DNA from: Vanilla planifolia
Lineage: Eukaryota > Streptophyta > Magnoliopsida > Asparagales > Orchidaceae
Reading direction: 5' to 3'
Assembly (NCBI GenBank): GCA_023846275.1
Contig: CM043870.1
Span: 6,509,527-6,573,526 of the forward strand
Length of the DNA: 64,000 nucleotides
Shown here: piece by piece, positions 24,016-37,229 of the stretch
How the letters are laid out: each line of letters starts with the position of its first letter
How positions within the stretch are numbered: position 1 is the first letter of the stretch
Translations under genes and position numbers: made by a program
Notes under the pieces: model-generated
What the model was told of the DNA's origin: nothing
What the model saw: the letters and a program-made list of their open reading frames with translations, nothing else
The model's database searches: none

Positions 24016-26453
24016 TAATGGTACGAATATTTTAGTCAATGTGTGACTTGTTTTATAACAAAAAAAATATTTTTTTAGATCATTCATTTCAAAACTAAAT
24101 AGGTAAACTATATTAGACAGCTTAGCCTTTAAATCAAATGTTCAATTGACTATACTTGGTGACAACGTAATTGATATAAAATATAAATTTTGGACACACT
24201 TGAAAAAATTACTATAGAATCCTTTTATTCGAATTTTAGATTGTAAAACGTATGATAATATTTTTGAAACAATAAGAACAATTAATAAGATTTATGATGA
24301 GAGATGAAAGTTTTCTAAATTATCTTTTCACTAGTCTATGTTAGTTAATGAATGCATTAACTTATAATTTTTTATTTATAGAAATATTTTATAAAGACTT
24401 AACAATATTAGCATGCATAAACAAAACATGTCAACAATACTTTGAATGCATAAAATTAAGCATGTACATCATTTTTAACATAAAATATGTTCAATTCAAT
24501 TAATGTTCGTTTGTAGGTGGTGAGTGAATGATATTAAATTAGAATGCTTTCTTAACTATCATTTACTAGTTTTAAGATAAATTTACTCAAAAAAATGATT
24601 ACATTTTAAATTATAATAAAATATAATAAATACTACAATTATTGTTTATGAATTTATAATCTAATATATTAATCTTGAAGTTACAAATTTTATTAAATTA
24701 AAAAAAAGAATTTTAAAATATTTTAAGGTTACTTTCTTTTTTAATTTATTAATTATTAGATATTTCATATTTCTTAACATTCTTTTTCATTCTCATTCCA
24801 CTTGTTTTTCCTCAAAATTTAAAATATACTTGCACTAATAGCTATTAAGCTCAATCTTCTCACATTTATGTACAAATTTTTGACTCAAAATCTCTTGAAA
24901 AGTACTTTAAAATGCAGCTAACAAACTGACTTTGAAATAAGCTTTTTTTTTTTGTTCATTTTAGGCACTGGCAACTCGGTTTAGCCGGTCTAGGCCGATT
25001 GGTTCAAATGTGCATGATGGCTTGGTCCAAGCTACTTGGCGTTTAGATTGGCTCGGTTCAGGTTTGCTTCGGGCTATGCACATACAAGGCATGTGTTGAT
25101 TCATTTTGGTTTTGAGCAAACGCTAAGGTCTCCTTCCATACTCCTTTCTTTACGGTTTGGATGTTCGAGCAGAAGTGGTGATGAAGACTTATGGGAGGAT
25201 CGCACGGGTGATGAATCGCAGATGAGACAAAGGGTGCGGCTGATGCAGGGTTGTGCTTGAAGGAATGCACGACTGATTGCAGTGGATGATTGTCATGCAA
25301 CACTGATGGCCAGTGGCACAAAAGCCAAGACAACTTTATCTATATTTTTTAGAACTCCATAAGAAGCAAACTTGAGATTAGTCCAAGGGAAAAATGTCGT
25401 AAATAATAATAAATCATCATAGTGGTTGGAACTCCAAAAGAGTCTTTTATACCAAAAACAAAAGATGAGGCAAGATGAAATCCTACAATGAGATTTGAAG
25501 GAGAAGACGATGATGATGAAAATGAAAACAGTGATGATATATCCAAATTGTGACTATGATATTTTTGAATCGCAACCTAAGAATATGCACGTATGAACTA
25601 TTGTTTATAACAAGTAATGCCAAGTAAATAATCTATTTTTTTTTCATTCCATAAAACATATTTATAAAATTATATAGCAAAACATACACCCAAAAAGAAA
25701 AATTATGAAAATGTCTTCTTAATAAAAAAATACAAAAATAATCTATATACAAAAAAAGATAAAAATACAATGAGGGTCTTATATATCTGATCCATTAGGA
25801 CCCATGATAAACTAAAAATGCAATAGGCTAAGCAAAAGTTAAATAGAATTTAATTGTCATCTTGATATAGTTTTTTCAACTTCAAGTTCAAAACTTATTT
25901 GTTTCAATCTCTATTTTAAGCAATCCGATCTTAAGAGAAACCTTACTCATCTATTTTGCTACCTCGAGCTCAACTATTAACTTTGCTCTAGTTTGAGAAG
26001 ACAATGACTTTAAGCGTTCAATCCATTATGCTTCTCGTATTTTAAAAGATGCAAAAACAAGGTACTCTCCTCTAGAGAAGTTGGCACTAGCTCTACTTAT
26101 GTCATCTCATTGATTGTGCTAGTATTTTCAAGTTTAAACCATCAATATCATTACTTATTAACCTCTAAAGCACATCCTCCAATAAACGAAGGTCTCAACA
26201 AGATTGCAAAAGTGAATAATTTATTTTATTTTTTCGTACTCTCGATGTATGCTGAGTTTGACTTGAGATTTAAGGAAGCAAGTATTCATTCATCATTTGA
26301 ATCATTTGCTTCTATTTGCTTTCTAATTAACTTGATCAGTTATTTAAAACTTGGCTAGTGCATTCTCAATCTTTTTTTACTTAAGGCACTCCTCACGGTT
26401 CCATAATATGAATGTTTAAAGATGCTTGGCCCTTGCTTCCTTTCTGTTTTACC
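24016..26453. other. AT-rich sequence in the pseudogene intron, no gene seen
   Basis: Mostly A/T-rich. A short GC-richer patch at 24970-25260 has a 74-codon open frame with no recognisable family. Confidence 0.5.
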
Positions 26454-26800
26454 TTCATCATTGATCCCTCATATGACTTCTCAAAAGGCTCAAGCTTTCT
26501 TCTCCCTCCAACCTTCATCACTTTCTATCATATGAAAGTCTCAAGAGGTATGGTCTCAAGATGCTTGAATTGGACAACCTCTCCCCTTCATCATTGTCTT
26601 ATTGTATGAAAATCTCGACAAGCATAATCTTGACTCTCTCTTCTTCTCAATTTCATCAATTTTTTTATTGTATGAAGGTTTCAAAAGCCATAGTGCTGAC
26701 TTTCACTCCTTATCTTCACCATTGCTATATCATGTTAAGACTTTGAAAGGCAATACCCTTGGTTTCTTCACTTTATCTCCACCATTGGTTCTTCATTCAA
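26454..26800. repeat. Minisatellite, six degenerate 60-73-bp units
   Basis: 'ttca(t/c)ca' heads recur at 26454, 26514, 26587, 26652, 26715 and 26777. Each is followed by 'cat-tgaaagtct-aa-ag' and 'cttgactttctc'-like words. Short frames across it show ~21-residue quasi-repeats because of the array, not because of a gene. Confidence 0.75.
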
Positions 26801-27699
26801 AGGTCAAGAAGATTTGGTTCCACATCCACTCCTTAAAGAAAACCTAACTTTGTAGCAAAGTGAAGATCTAACCATTCTTCTTTTATAAGTCAATAATCTT
26901 TAACTTTAGCTATTCTTCCCTCTTTCTTGATGGCATCATATATACCTAAGAATGGCACAAGGTGGGGAGGGATAACAAATTGCTTTATTGACTTAACCAT
27001 TTTTTTTCTTTAAGTATTGCCTCCCTAAGACTCCATAAAATAATTATGAATTATGAATTATAAAGAAATTGGGTTATTAACAAAGGTAATCAAATTCCAT
27101 CCTTTGTTTCAAGCAAACCCTCCATCGTCAAGACCTTCTCCAAAGTAAAGAATAATATCTCTAATTATTGACTCCCCATCCATTGAGACTTAAATGGACA
27201 CCGAATGTGCTTCCTCTCCAACCATTTTGGAGTCTTCCAAGGTTTATAAGTCAAGTCATGGGACATGGCTAAATTCACAACCAAGAGCCTCAACATAAGT
27301 TCTAGAGTCTTGAAAGAAAGAATTAACATTCTCTTGACTATGGTGTGGGTAGGTCTTTCTTTTGGTCCATCCTCTTCTTGATAGCCTTTGGAAGCTAAAG
27401 TTTTGCTCTCAAGATTGAGTTTGTCAACATGAACTTCACCAACGATCTTATAGATCATTCTCTTGAGCAATCCATCAATAATGACTCCAATCTCAATCGA
27501 AAGGGCCACTAAAGTCCAAGTCAACTTGACTTAAAGAATAAAACAATAAGACAACTGACTACCAAACAAGTTATCATTTTTTGCGAATCAAAATTGCACA
27601 TTACTCTCCATTAATTAATTTTCTTACAAACATTTGTAGATAGCTCTCCAATACAACATAAATATTGGTATGAAGAGTTTGAGAATAGTGAAGTTGCAA
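26801..27699. other. Non-coding, no gene recognised
   Basis: The open frame 27165-27524 (-) of 119 codons has no family resemblance and no ordered motifs. The setting inside a repeat-expanded intron argues against it. Confidence 0.45.
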
Positions 27700-28600
27700 A
27701 AATTTGCAAGATACACCTTAGCCGTTGATTTGGATTGTAGCCAAGGGGCAAGCATCGACGATAAATTGCTCAAGGTTGAACACTTGACACCTAGTTGATC
27801 CTAGCTAAGCCCTTGAGATCCAGCCACACAAAATTGAATACTTGAGGCCCAGCCACTCGAGGCCAGATCATTGAATTGGTGGCTAAATGCCAAACCCTCA
27901 AGATTCAACCACTCAACATTGAACACTTGAGGCCCACTGCTCAAGGCTAAACCCTCAAAACCTAACTACTCACGGCCAAACCCTTCAAATCCATCTACTT
28001 GAGGCTAGAACCTCAAGGCCTAGATATGTGAGACTAGATTCACAAAGCCTAACTACTCACAGCTAGATTCTCGCAATATGGCCATTGAGTCAAGACCCTC
28101 AAGTCCAAGACATTTGAGTTCAAAATTACAATGCTTAATCTTCAAGCTCAATCTTATGACATAAATTTCATTGATAGTTTTAGCTGACCTTACCACATCA
28201 GCAAAGGCATGCACATTCAAGGCCAGGTAAATAAACCACTATCAAGATAACTATTGGAGTTGTCCTAGAAAGATAAACAATTATTCAAGTGGAGTTATCC
28301 CCAATAATGATAGTAACCTTCTATGTACTCATGTGGCCCAAACAGTTAATCCATTATCAAGATAATAACTATAACTCCCCCATGTCCCGAATGATATTAG
28401 GAAACCCTATCAACTATAAATAGGTCTCCAAGGGTCTAATTTGGGTGTAAGATAGTTGTAAAAGAGGTTGTCTAACTTTTTTTTTTTTTTTTTTTTTCTT
28501 AGTCATCCTCAACTTGTAAGAATCTAAGCACTCTCTCTCATTGCTTTGTAATTTCATTCCTTAAATTTTCAATTAATTAAACTACAGACAATTCCACTGA
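27700..28600 (+). mobile_element. LTR with TATA box (family 1, copy B)
   Basis: U3-like part with many 'accctcaag' and 'aaccactcaa' phrases. A TATA box (TATAAATAG) lies at 28415-28423, then a T-tract (28473-28497), then 'cttgtaagaatctaagcactctctct' and 'ttgtaatttcattcc', a typical R/U5 layout of plant gypsy LTRs. It shares 'gcaagcatcgacgat' (27751) with copy C at 37283. No coding region follows, so this is a solo or truncated LTR. Exact ends are not defined. Confidence 0.7.
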
Positions 28601-28954
28601 ATCCAAATTATGCATCAACGAAAAGCCTTTTAATTCATGTGCTGATTAATGGTGACTTTCAAATGGTAGAAAACTTAAAATTTAAAATTTTGCCTGCTTA
28701 ACAAAATTTACTCTTTGATATAGCCTGACCTTAATTTTACACAGGAAAACAGTCCCAGTTTAACAAACTTCTTTTGGGAAGATTACCATAAATGAAAGCG
28801 GAAACAAATACAGGTAAGAAGAAAAATTGATAGGTTTTCATTTAGGTCTCCAATTCTTGATTAATGCAATACGTGCAATGCTATTAGAAATAAAAAGAGA
28901 TAAGCCCAGCTGAAACAACTCTTGCAATAACTACGAGCAAATAAATGAGAGTAC

Positions 28955-29112
28955 CTCAATGACTGGTTAAATGCCAATGGGATCTGACGCAAGGTATTTC
29001 ATTTTCATAGCAATTCGTGGAACACCATCCAAAACTTTGATGTGCAATAAAGAACCAGTGCAGGGAGTAAAGTCTTGGATATTTGGTGCACCAATTACAA
29101 CAGGCACAGTTC
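28955..29112 (-). pseudogene. Fucosyltransferase exon with frameshift
   Basis: Begins after 'tttgcag' and ends before 'gtactc'. It reads [31 protein letters not shown], then hits TAA. In the +1 frame the next codons are AFNQSLR, the family's normal continuation up to this exon junction. So one base has been gained near 28977-28982, or two lost. Confidence 0.88.
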
Positions 29113-31866
29113 CTGCAAAGTTTTCCATGGAATGGACAAAATAATCAGCACCCTATAGGTAAACTAACCAAAGTTCAGATAATTGATCTGCAAGAAAAGA
29201 CTAAATTCTGGGAGAATATAACGTTTTTGTTCTGAGCAATAGTCAGGAAAGCATCAAGTGCAGCATATTCAACACCTAAGACTATTTCTAAGTTCTTTTG
29301 AACATCAAGGAAATTCGTTATTAGAATGACAACTTTTGAACTCCACAACACATGTAAAAAGTTGGCATGCTTTACAATAAATGTAATTCTAAGAGAAGGT
29401 AAAAGGACAGATCTGTGTCAATGTAAAAAAACACTGAATTACAGGGAAGAAGACTTAGACGGTTGGCAAGATTTCAGTATAGTGTCTACAGTTTACTTTA
29501 GTGTAAAGCATTTTGATGTAAACAATGTATTGGGTTATTGTTAACTGGCTAGATGGTTTTAGAGTGCTTTGAGTCTCTGTGGAATTCAAAGTTCATCATT
29601 AACATTTACTATATAGAACATTAATCAGAGATCTGGTTTCTCTCGACTTGTATCCTGCATTGCAGCATAGAATGGTAAAGCACAAAGCCCATTGTGCCAT
29701 AAGTTCTAAGGCTTCACAAGGATCAACAGCCATTAGTAAACAATAGGATGCAGTTTTTCTTGTTGGATGCAGGGTTCGAAGTGCAATGTTCGTATTCTCC
29801 CATGCCCTTTTCCCACTTCTCTGTATTTTTTTTCTTCTTATTGCAACAATTGATTTAGTCTTCTGATCCCATGTTCCAAATTGATATAGATCACTTTTAG
29901 TTGGCTTGCTAGGCTTACCATAAGATATGGTTTTCCTGTACGAATGATACTATCTCATCTCTTTCAAATTGATCGTGTGGAAGAACAACATACTTGAAGC
30001 TCTTTGTGTTCTACAATTAATTAATGACGATGCTGAATGGAAAAATTAATGTTCGCTTTGATATTGATTAGGAATGGAAGTGCAAAAGGTAGGCTATGAA
30101 ATAAGTTGAAGTGACACTATTTTCCAGTCACGAATATGCATATGACACTATGCAGCAAATGGAAATAATAGTGATATAGCAGAAATGAATGTAGGTGGAT
30201 GTGGAATTAATAGTTGCGGTGGTGAAATTAGGTATTCGACAATATAATTAGAATGATGAAGGAAAGAGGATTAGGTTAGCAATTATCCTTAGCATTGATT
30301 AAGATAGAGATGGAAGTAACGGTCATGTAAGATTATTCATAAAGACAACTAAGTTTAGGCTTTTAAGACCATTAGTTTCTACTAGACCAGAAAAAGATCA
30401 CGAACAAGTTCTTTTGTGATTAACAAATCACAATAAAATCGTATGAAGCACCTCTGATGTGAACCCCTAATGTCTGACCTGTGTAGCAAATTGAAACATA
30501 AGAAACGAAATAGCAGAAACTATGTAAGCAGAAGCAGATTTAATGGCTATGGTGGTGAAAGTTAAGAATTCAATAATCTGATTAAAATGATGTGAAAGAA
30601 AAGATCAGTTGTTCAGTAACCTATCATTAGTAGGGGGTCAAAGTTAGGAATTAAAGAACCTAATTAAAATGATGAGGCAGACAAGACCAGCATTTAGTAA
30701 ACTATCCTAGGTATTGAACAAGACGATGTTTTTAGCCTGTTTTGATGTTTTTAGATATTTAGGGATAACCATCTATCCAGTTTGAAGTTTTGAACCAAAG
30801 GATGCAACAGAAGGGACTTCAGCACTGTGAATTGATCCCATCAAATGGAAATTTGATAGAAAAACTTCCTCAAATGATAATTTCCTTCAATTAAATTACG
30901 TGAAGGTTCACAGATTGCATAACACGTTGCATAATGTAAATCTAGGTAGAGTTGGTGCATCCATTCATGACATGTCAAGGCATTTGCACCACAGCAGAAA
31001 TGTTCAACATCAATAAGTTTCTAAACCAATTTCTTGTTTCTTAAAGAAAATTATATTAAGCAGTTTTTCATAAGACACTATCCATCAACTTCACAATATA
31101 CTGCTCGTTAGGGAAGAAGGGCAATATAACACATATAAAGCCATGTAGGTTAAAGATTTGTCTATCTAGATTATCATACAAGTTGCGGCAAGAAGGAACT
31201 AGCTCCATTCACCTTCAAAATCAATGAACCATGATAAATCATTAAGTACACTACAGTGTGATCATAAAATGGCGAAAGTGCACAGAAGAATATTTCTGAA
31301 GCCTTTGCACAAAATCAAAGATACATTGAACAGTTGTTCTCTTGGTAATTAACCTACAGAAATTGGTACCATAGAAAAAAAAACTAAAAAATTAAATATG
31401 ATAAGTGCCTCAAACAGATAAACATGAAAACCATATCCTAAGCAACAAGGGATTGGAAGAACTTCTCTGTAACATAATCCCCCTCATTGGAATTCCCAGA
31501 CTAAATTTGTATCCCTTTAATGTTTCAACTTTGCTCACTGTATTGAGGAACAAAATACATAAAAATATCGCTTCAACAAATAATCAATTTTAACATGTAT
31601 GATGCACAAAAAAGTTATTAAAATTTTCTTGTAACATCTTATAGAAGGAATATATATATATCATACATATGTATAGTTTAATTACTATGAAGCAAAAATA
31701 GTTTTTTCCAGTTTTATTGAAAAAATGGCTCTCTATTTTAGAGTAAAAAAATATTACTACAATTCTTTTTTACTATATCCAATTCGTATTTGAATCCTTA
31801 ACAATAGAAAGCTTACTAAGCTAATTACTTATTGTAGAATTCAAAATAGAAAAATCTTTCACATAC

Positions 31867-32108
31867 CATTGCCACCACGGTTCCTGTGACAGCTGCCATA
31901 TGAATCTATTTTGATGTTCTGCTTTTCTAGCTTTTGAAGTGCTTGAAGATGGAAATTTCGTGCTGCACAGTTGGAAATGAAAGCTGCAGCATAAGCTTTC
32001 TCAGACTTGGTATGCATAGGTGCCATAATGTCATATTCAGCCCACGAGAAATAACCAACAGGTACATCAGATGAGAGGCTAGTTGTCATTATGATCTTAT
32101 ATCCCAAC
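31867..32108 (-). pseudogene. Fucosyltransferase exon, best-preserved remnant
   Basis: Begins after the acceptor 'ttattag' and ends at the donor 'gtatgt'. It encodes [26 protein letters not shown], then [20 protein letters not shown] and [14 protein letters not shown], typical of the first part of the catalytic domain of plant core alpha-1,3-fucosyltransferases. There is no stop or frameshift in 242 nt. The end (RGGNG instead of an RDGxVDK-like ending) is slightly off. Confidence 0.9.
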
Positions 32109-33549
32109 CTAATAAACACAAACAAAACTAGAATTGAGGAGCAGGATATAATTTAAAGGTTTTGGAGATCAATTCTAAATGTTACATAATAATAATCTGC
32201 TCACTAAAATGGAAATTGTTAAATCTATACTACTACCATTGTGAAATGAAAGCAGCATAGATTAGCAAGTTAAAAATAGCTTGAGTGTGATAGTGATCCA
32301 AAGATGGATGTGAGCTAACCCAAAAAAATAAATGCAAAAACCAGTCGAAGGAAACTGAACATATGTAAAAAGTGAAAAAAAAACTCAAAAAGATAACAAA
32401 ATATACTGATGGTGACCAGGAAGTCAAAATATTTTTAAGTATAACTTTAAAATAAAAGTAAAATGGCAACTCCAAACAATTCAATAAGCTAAACTTGATG
32501 GTTCCTAACTTTAAAAAAAAACTTAGGAACACTCTACGTACTTTGCTCCAAATCCTTCTTGTTGCCCTTGAATGAACAAGTTACATAGATAAGCATATAA
32601 ATGAAGTATGCCCATAGGGATAAGGCCAAAGATTTTAAGTTAATTAAAAAATTGAAGAACCAAAGAACCAATCAACAGATTTTCTGTTCTTAAATCTATT
32701 TGTTTGTGACGTGCAAGAAAAATAAAATGCAATAGAAGTACATAGATTCTAGGCTAAATATAGCAATGAGCACCCAAGCCCACAATGCTTAGATATTCCT
32801 GATAGCAACAACAAACTCCCATCCTATTCAGCATAATGACCCATGTGCATTAGAACGTATGTTCTAAGCACATTCCAAACCAAACCAAGTAGTGCACAGT
32901 ATGGCCCACTTGTATGGAAAAGATTAAATGCATTGCAACCATCATGCATAGATGGATAGCAACTGCAGTGTTCCACTGTTGCTAGGAGAATATGGCCTTC
33001 CAGGATTAGCTCAAGCATAATGATTTCTAAAGACGCTCATTTTTAAGGGTAAAAAAAGCCATAAACAATTTACATCTATTAAGGTGTTTTTTTTTTAAGG
33101 AAGATCTACCGAAGTTATTAAGCAAAAGAACGTGTCTTCTGCAAGAGTTACAATCTCAGAAGAACATCAGGTCAGTTTCTAGGTTTCCTTACTGTTTTAA
33201 ATTTTTTTTTTCATTTTTTCTAAAATCAGGAGAAGCCAAGGATGCAGTAAAACACTTTCACGGGACTTCTCCACAACAAATTTTATCTAATTGGATATGA
33301 GTGTGGCAATGTTGGCATGGCTTGTGTCAACAATAGTTGCCAACAATAGCAGAGGCTAATGATGCAACATCATACCACAGAGTTGTGGCAACAAGCTGTC
33401 ATGCTTGAAATTCATCTGGAGAAGATGGCATTAACAAAATATTATGTAAATGAGGAGAAGGAACAGCGCTGCCCTGAACCACAATAGAAAAATGAACATC
33501 ATGCTTATGAGAATTAAGGTGAGCTATATTGGCAAACAAGGAAAAATAA
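32109..33549. other. Upstream of the fucosyltransferase remnant; missing 5' exons not found
   Basis: The N-terminal exons of the fucosyltransferase should lie here or beyond on the - strand. I see no 'ESASYYPENN'-type block or signal-anchor exon. Open frames at 32233-32532 and 32824-33018 (-) resemble nothing I know. Confidence 0.5.
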
Positions 33550-35500
33550 TAAGAAGCATTTTCTTCTTACAAAGAAGACAAGAATTTAGATAGCAATGGG
33601 TGCAAAAAAAAAATAAAAATAAAAGAAAAACTCCAATTTTTATTAGAGATAAATGCAACTTTACAAGAGTTTTCTCTAAAATGCTCCTGAGGTGGGAAAC
33701 CCCTTTTCCACTCAAAGTTTTAAACGCTTTCTCACTTTTAGAACTCTGAAGTTCCCCAACATTCTCTCCCAATAACTCTCAATCTTAGCCCCCAAAATGG
33801 ATTAATTTTCTACCATTTAACAGACCCTCTTATAGGCTTAAGGACCATACATTATAATTATAGATACTTCTTGCAAAGTTCAAATAGAACCTTATTTAGG
33901 TTTAAAGTAAAAAAGACAGGAAAAAATCCTTATTCATTTGAATATATTATATTAATCCTTCATCAGGCTTAATGATAGGCTCAAAATCTCCTTCACCTTG
34001 CAAACGAACAAGAATACCTTTGTGCAATTTTTACAGGTTGCCTAGATAAACTATGGCTAACTTATATCCTCTTAACACCACCATCAACAACTGTAACAAC
34101 AATATAATCCTTCTTCCCATATCAATGTATTCATACTCTCATGCTTCCTTGTCTCTAGATGCAATGCTCAAATTCTCTCTTGAAATATATTGATCCCTTG
34201 CAACAGTGGCACAATTTAGATTTTCTTAGTAGACTTTTCTTTCTCCTTATTGTTCATCCCCTTGATGTCATCATCCTTTAGCTTGCTCTTTACCTTAACA
34301 AAGCATTGATCTCAAGTGCTTCCCAAAGTTGAAAGACAATTGTGGCCTTTCTCAACATCAACCATATGTCCTTTGGCTCCTATCCATCATTCTCTCTCCT
34401 CATGGTAAACTACCTCCATCCAAAATCTGTCATTGAATCACAGAATCGCAAGGTAGTTAAGGCCTTTACCACCATCAATCAGATTTTTTTCTCCTTTTTC
34501 TCTTGCCATTGACCTCCCTCCTTGATATGAATTATTTCTCCATCAGCTGGCAATTTTGAAGAAGTTTCCATCCACTCAAGAGATGATATACTTATTTGGT
34601 AAAAAAAAAAATGTTGTTCCAAAGACAAATGACTCTCTTTATTGAGTCATCTCTTTTCCATTTTTTATCTTTCTCGACAATTCTCTCACTTTTCAGTTGC
34701 ATCATTAATAGACACAATGTCCAATTCTCTTACACAACGATAAATTGATAAAACACTAAAAACCTAGATCCACCATAATCAAGATCTATGCTCTAATGCC
34801 AAACCATAATCTGTCTCAACCCAAGCCCCTTCAAGAGCACAAATCCCATGTTGATTGGAGTTGAGTTCGATCTAATCAATAAAACAATAGAACTAAAAAA
34901 AATAACAAGAACAATCTGTGTTGACACAGAAAAAGACAAACTATAATAGGTGGCAAAAACTACATGCAAGAAAAGCAAATAAAAATCTCTAATTTTTATT
35001 AGAGAAAAAACCTAGCGAAACTCTTATTTACAAGAGTTTATTACAGTACACTACTTGATGGAATGCCCCTTTGCCCTTCAAAGCTCTCAAGAACCTTCCT
35101 AGTCTTATAACCGAAACTCAATTAGGCTTCCTTCTCAAGTAATCCAAAGAACTCTCAAACTTAGCCCACATTTTGAATCTCACAATGGCAAATTCCCAAT
35201 ATCTCAAGAGGATAACCTCCTCACTCTCAAAATAATCTCTCTCTCCCTCTCTCTCCTTTCCATATAATTGCAATCCCATATTATTTTTCTTAAATGATAA
35301 GATTCCTTTATTAGCTCTCATCTCTCAAGGATCCTTTTCGTAAGCCTAGACGCCATGGGTTACAATTATTAATAGCTCTCTCAAAATTTAAATAGATTCA
35401 TATCTATGTGTCAGAGGATATAGGCACAACTCATCTAATACCTTAAGATCTATCCTGTTAATTCTTTATATTAATTGAAAAATCACATCACTAATTTGGG
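33550..35500 (-). mobile_element. Candidate short LTR element on the - strand (family 2 LTR pair)
   Basis: Two related segments, about 33550-33990 and 34880-35500, share in order 'aatttttattagag' (33635; 34991), 'acaagagttt' (33663; 35030), 'a-aactctcaa-cttagccc' (33770; 35150) and 'ttacaattat'-like ends. Between them, 34790-34801 read on the - strand is TGGCATTAGAGC, a degenerate tRNA-Met primer-binding site placed next to the right-hand copy as expected for its 5' LTR. The ~0.9-kb internal part shows no clear gag or pol, so a non-autonomous or deleted element is suggested. Boundaries are approximate. Confidence 0.5.
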
Positions 35501-37229
35501 ATATCTAATAGAAAATTGGATATGATTTCATTGTTGATAACTGTAAACTAGATATCCCATCATCTAAAAATCACCATTACATCTAAATTTGTGCCACACA
35601 CATCATTTGTATGTGCATTTTCAAACTTTTATGTGCATACATGTGCAAAATTTCTGCTTGCTTCCAGATTATAGGTGCATAACCCTCGATGTACAAAATG
35701 TCCATTTAAATACATGCATTAACTCTATCATTCACATAAAAAATCTACTTTGCCTCTGCCTTTAGTGTATGGCCATGCACTTGTTTGCTGATTTATATGC
35801 ACACAATTACTATTAATACATACATTATATGTTCTTGATCAGCTCTAAAGAATCTTTTCACAGTGCTTTTTGAACTAATTTTCATGCCATAAATTTAAGA
35901 GCTATGTTCTAAAATCTTTGCTATATATACCCATCATCTAACCCTTTCAAAATAAAATTATGCCATAAAATCAAAAGATCTCTCATAGGATATGACAACC
36001 AAAGATAGAGTAGAAGAAAAAACTATCCATTATAGACAAAAACTACAAACAAGATCTCTTCAAATAATAGAGACTCACAAAACTAGAAAAAGAAAAACTC
36101 TCTCTCCCCACAAAACAGATTATCCAATCAAGTCCAACCTCTCCACACAACAAGACACAATAATGATCTTCTCAATTTTATGGATGAAGTAAATCCATAC
36201 CCTACAAATCTACAAAACTCTTCCTATATTCCTTTTGATGCACATCCCATAACATGTAAAATGTGCTTGGCAACTGCCACAACTCTAATCATGCTCTCCA
36301 ATCTGGAAGTTGAACAAAAGAACTCCCTAGGTCCTCGATTTCTTATATCCCCATCTTAGCTGTGACATGTCTCCTGGTTTGAAGGAAGTTGATAATCTTT
36401 TCAATTGGGAAGGAGTACCTGACTCATAAGGTATTTAAAGCCCTACTACAATCATTCTGCAAAACAAACTTATATTTGCATTTTATAATTCCCTCTCAAT
36501 GAACAACAATTATTTCATAAATGAGGATTCACACCTTACAACCTATAAGATGTTCTCACAACATAATCTCTCTCCGACAAAATTGTAATTCCCTTTTTTC
36601 TTTTCCTTCTCCTTCTCCTTTCACTCTCCATTTTAGTTCAAATTTTTTTTATTCTCTCTTAACCATGTCTTGTCATCTTGGTGAAAAAGTTTGATGGTAA
36701 AATAACTCAAAGATAGACATATATGTTCATGATATATCTCTTAAAGTAGTTGTCAAAGAGGAAATACAATCATTAGGCAAGGCTTTCATTATAATCACAA
36801 AAAAAAAAAAATAGTTGATTTCTTCCCTCTATAGATTCAAGACTTTTAAATCAAAGATCCAATAAAAGTAGTATTTTCTCCCATGCCATTGATGCTTCTT
36901 CGTCATCATTATTGTTGTTGCAAACATCAAATTTTGTAATTCTTTCCACAAAACCATAATTATAAGATTACAATATCTTATTCCTCCATAGATAAGAATA
37001 ATAGTTCTAATACCAATCCTTTATATGGACATGTAGAATTTGGCTTGGGATTTAGATCCACCATAGGAAAAGGCCAATGCTTTGATCCATATCCCTCTAT
37101 CACACCCCATTAGAAGATAAACTCCATGTCAATGAGGATATGAAATGGATGAACATAAAGAAAGAATATGTGAAATAATATGGATGAAATTTAAATAGAA
37201 TATTTCAAAACAAAGTTAAATAAAGATAC
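35501..37229. other. Repeat-derived AT-rich sequence
   Basis: No gene recognised. 37004-37016 read on the - strand is TTGGTATTAGAAC, another possible degenerate primer-binding site from a minus-strand LTR element. Confidence 0.45.

Larger units (their letters stand above)
23187..32108 (-). pseudogene. Glycoprotein 3-alpha-L-fucosyltransferase pseudogene
   Basis: The intact enzyme is a Golgi type II membrane protein of the plant FUT11/FUT12 type that adds core alpha-1,3-fucose to N-glycans, using GDP-fucose. Three exon remnants lie in the correct order on the - strand: 32108-31867 ([17 protein letters not shown], intact frame), 29112-28955 ([13 protein letters not shown], frameshifted) and 23330-23187 (DMAAVH fused to QRQALYTFSF, internal deletion). 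Not found are the N-terminal transmembrane exon(s), the exon around 'EALKHYKFSLAFEN' and the cysteine-rich 'SSCRLC' section. The gaps of 2.75 and 5.6 kb between remnants hold repeats, including an LTR fragment and a ~65-bp minisatellite. With a frameshift, a missing exon and a lost domain, it should not make an active enzyme. Confidence 0.88.

Noticed and set aside
27165..27524. 119-codon minus-strand frame
   Set aside because: One of the longer frames, but its composition and setting inside a repeat-filled intron, and the lack of any recognisable domain, argue against a gene.
29175..29365. Open minus-strand frame of ~60 codons without ATG (contains VEYAALDAF), just upstream of the fucosyltransferase exon at 29112
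   Set aside because: It looks coding-like at first sight and recalls exonuclease 'YAALDA' motifs, but no second motif, no family match and no clear splice partners were found. Treated as chance until a search says otherwise.
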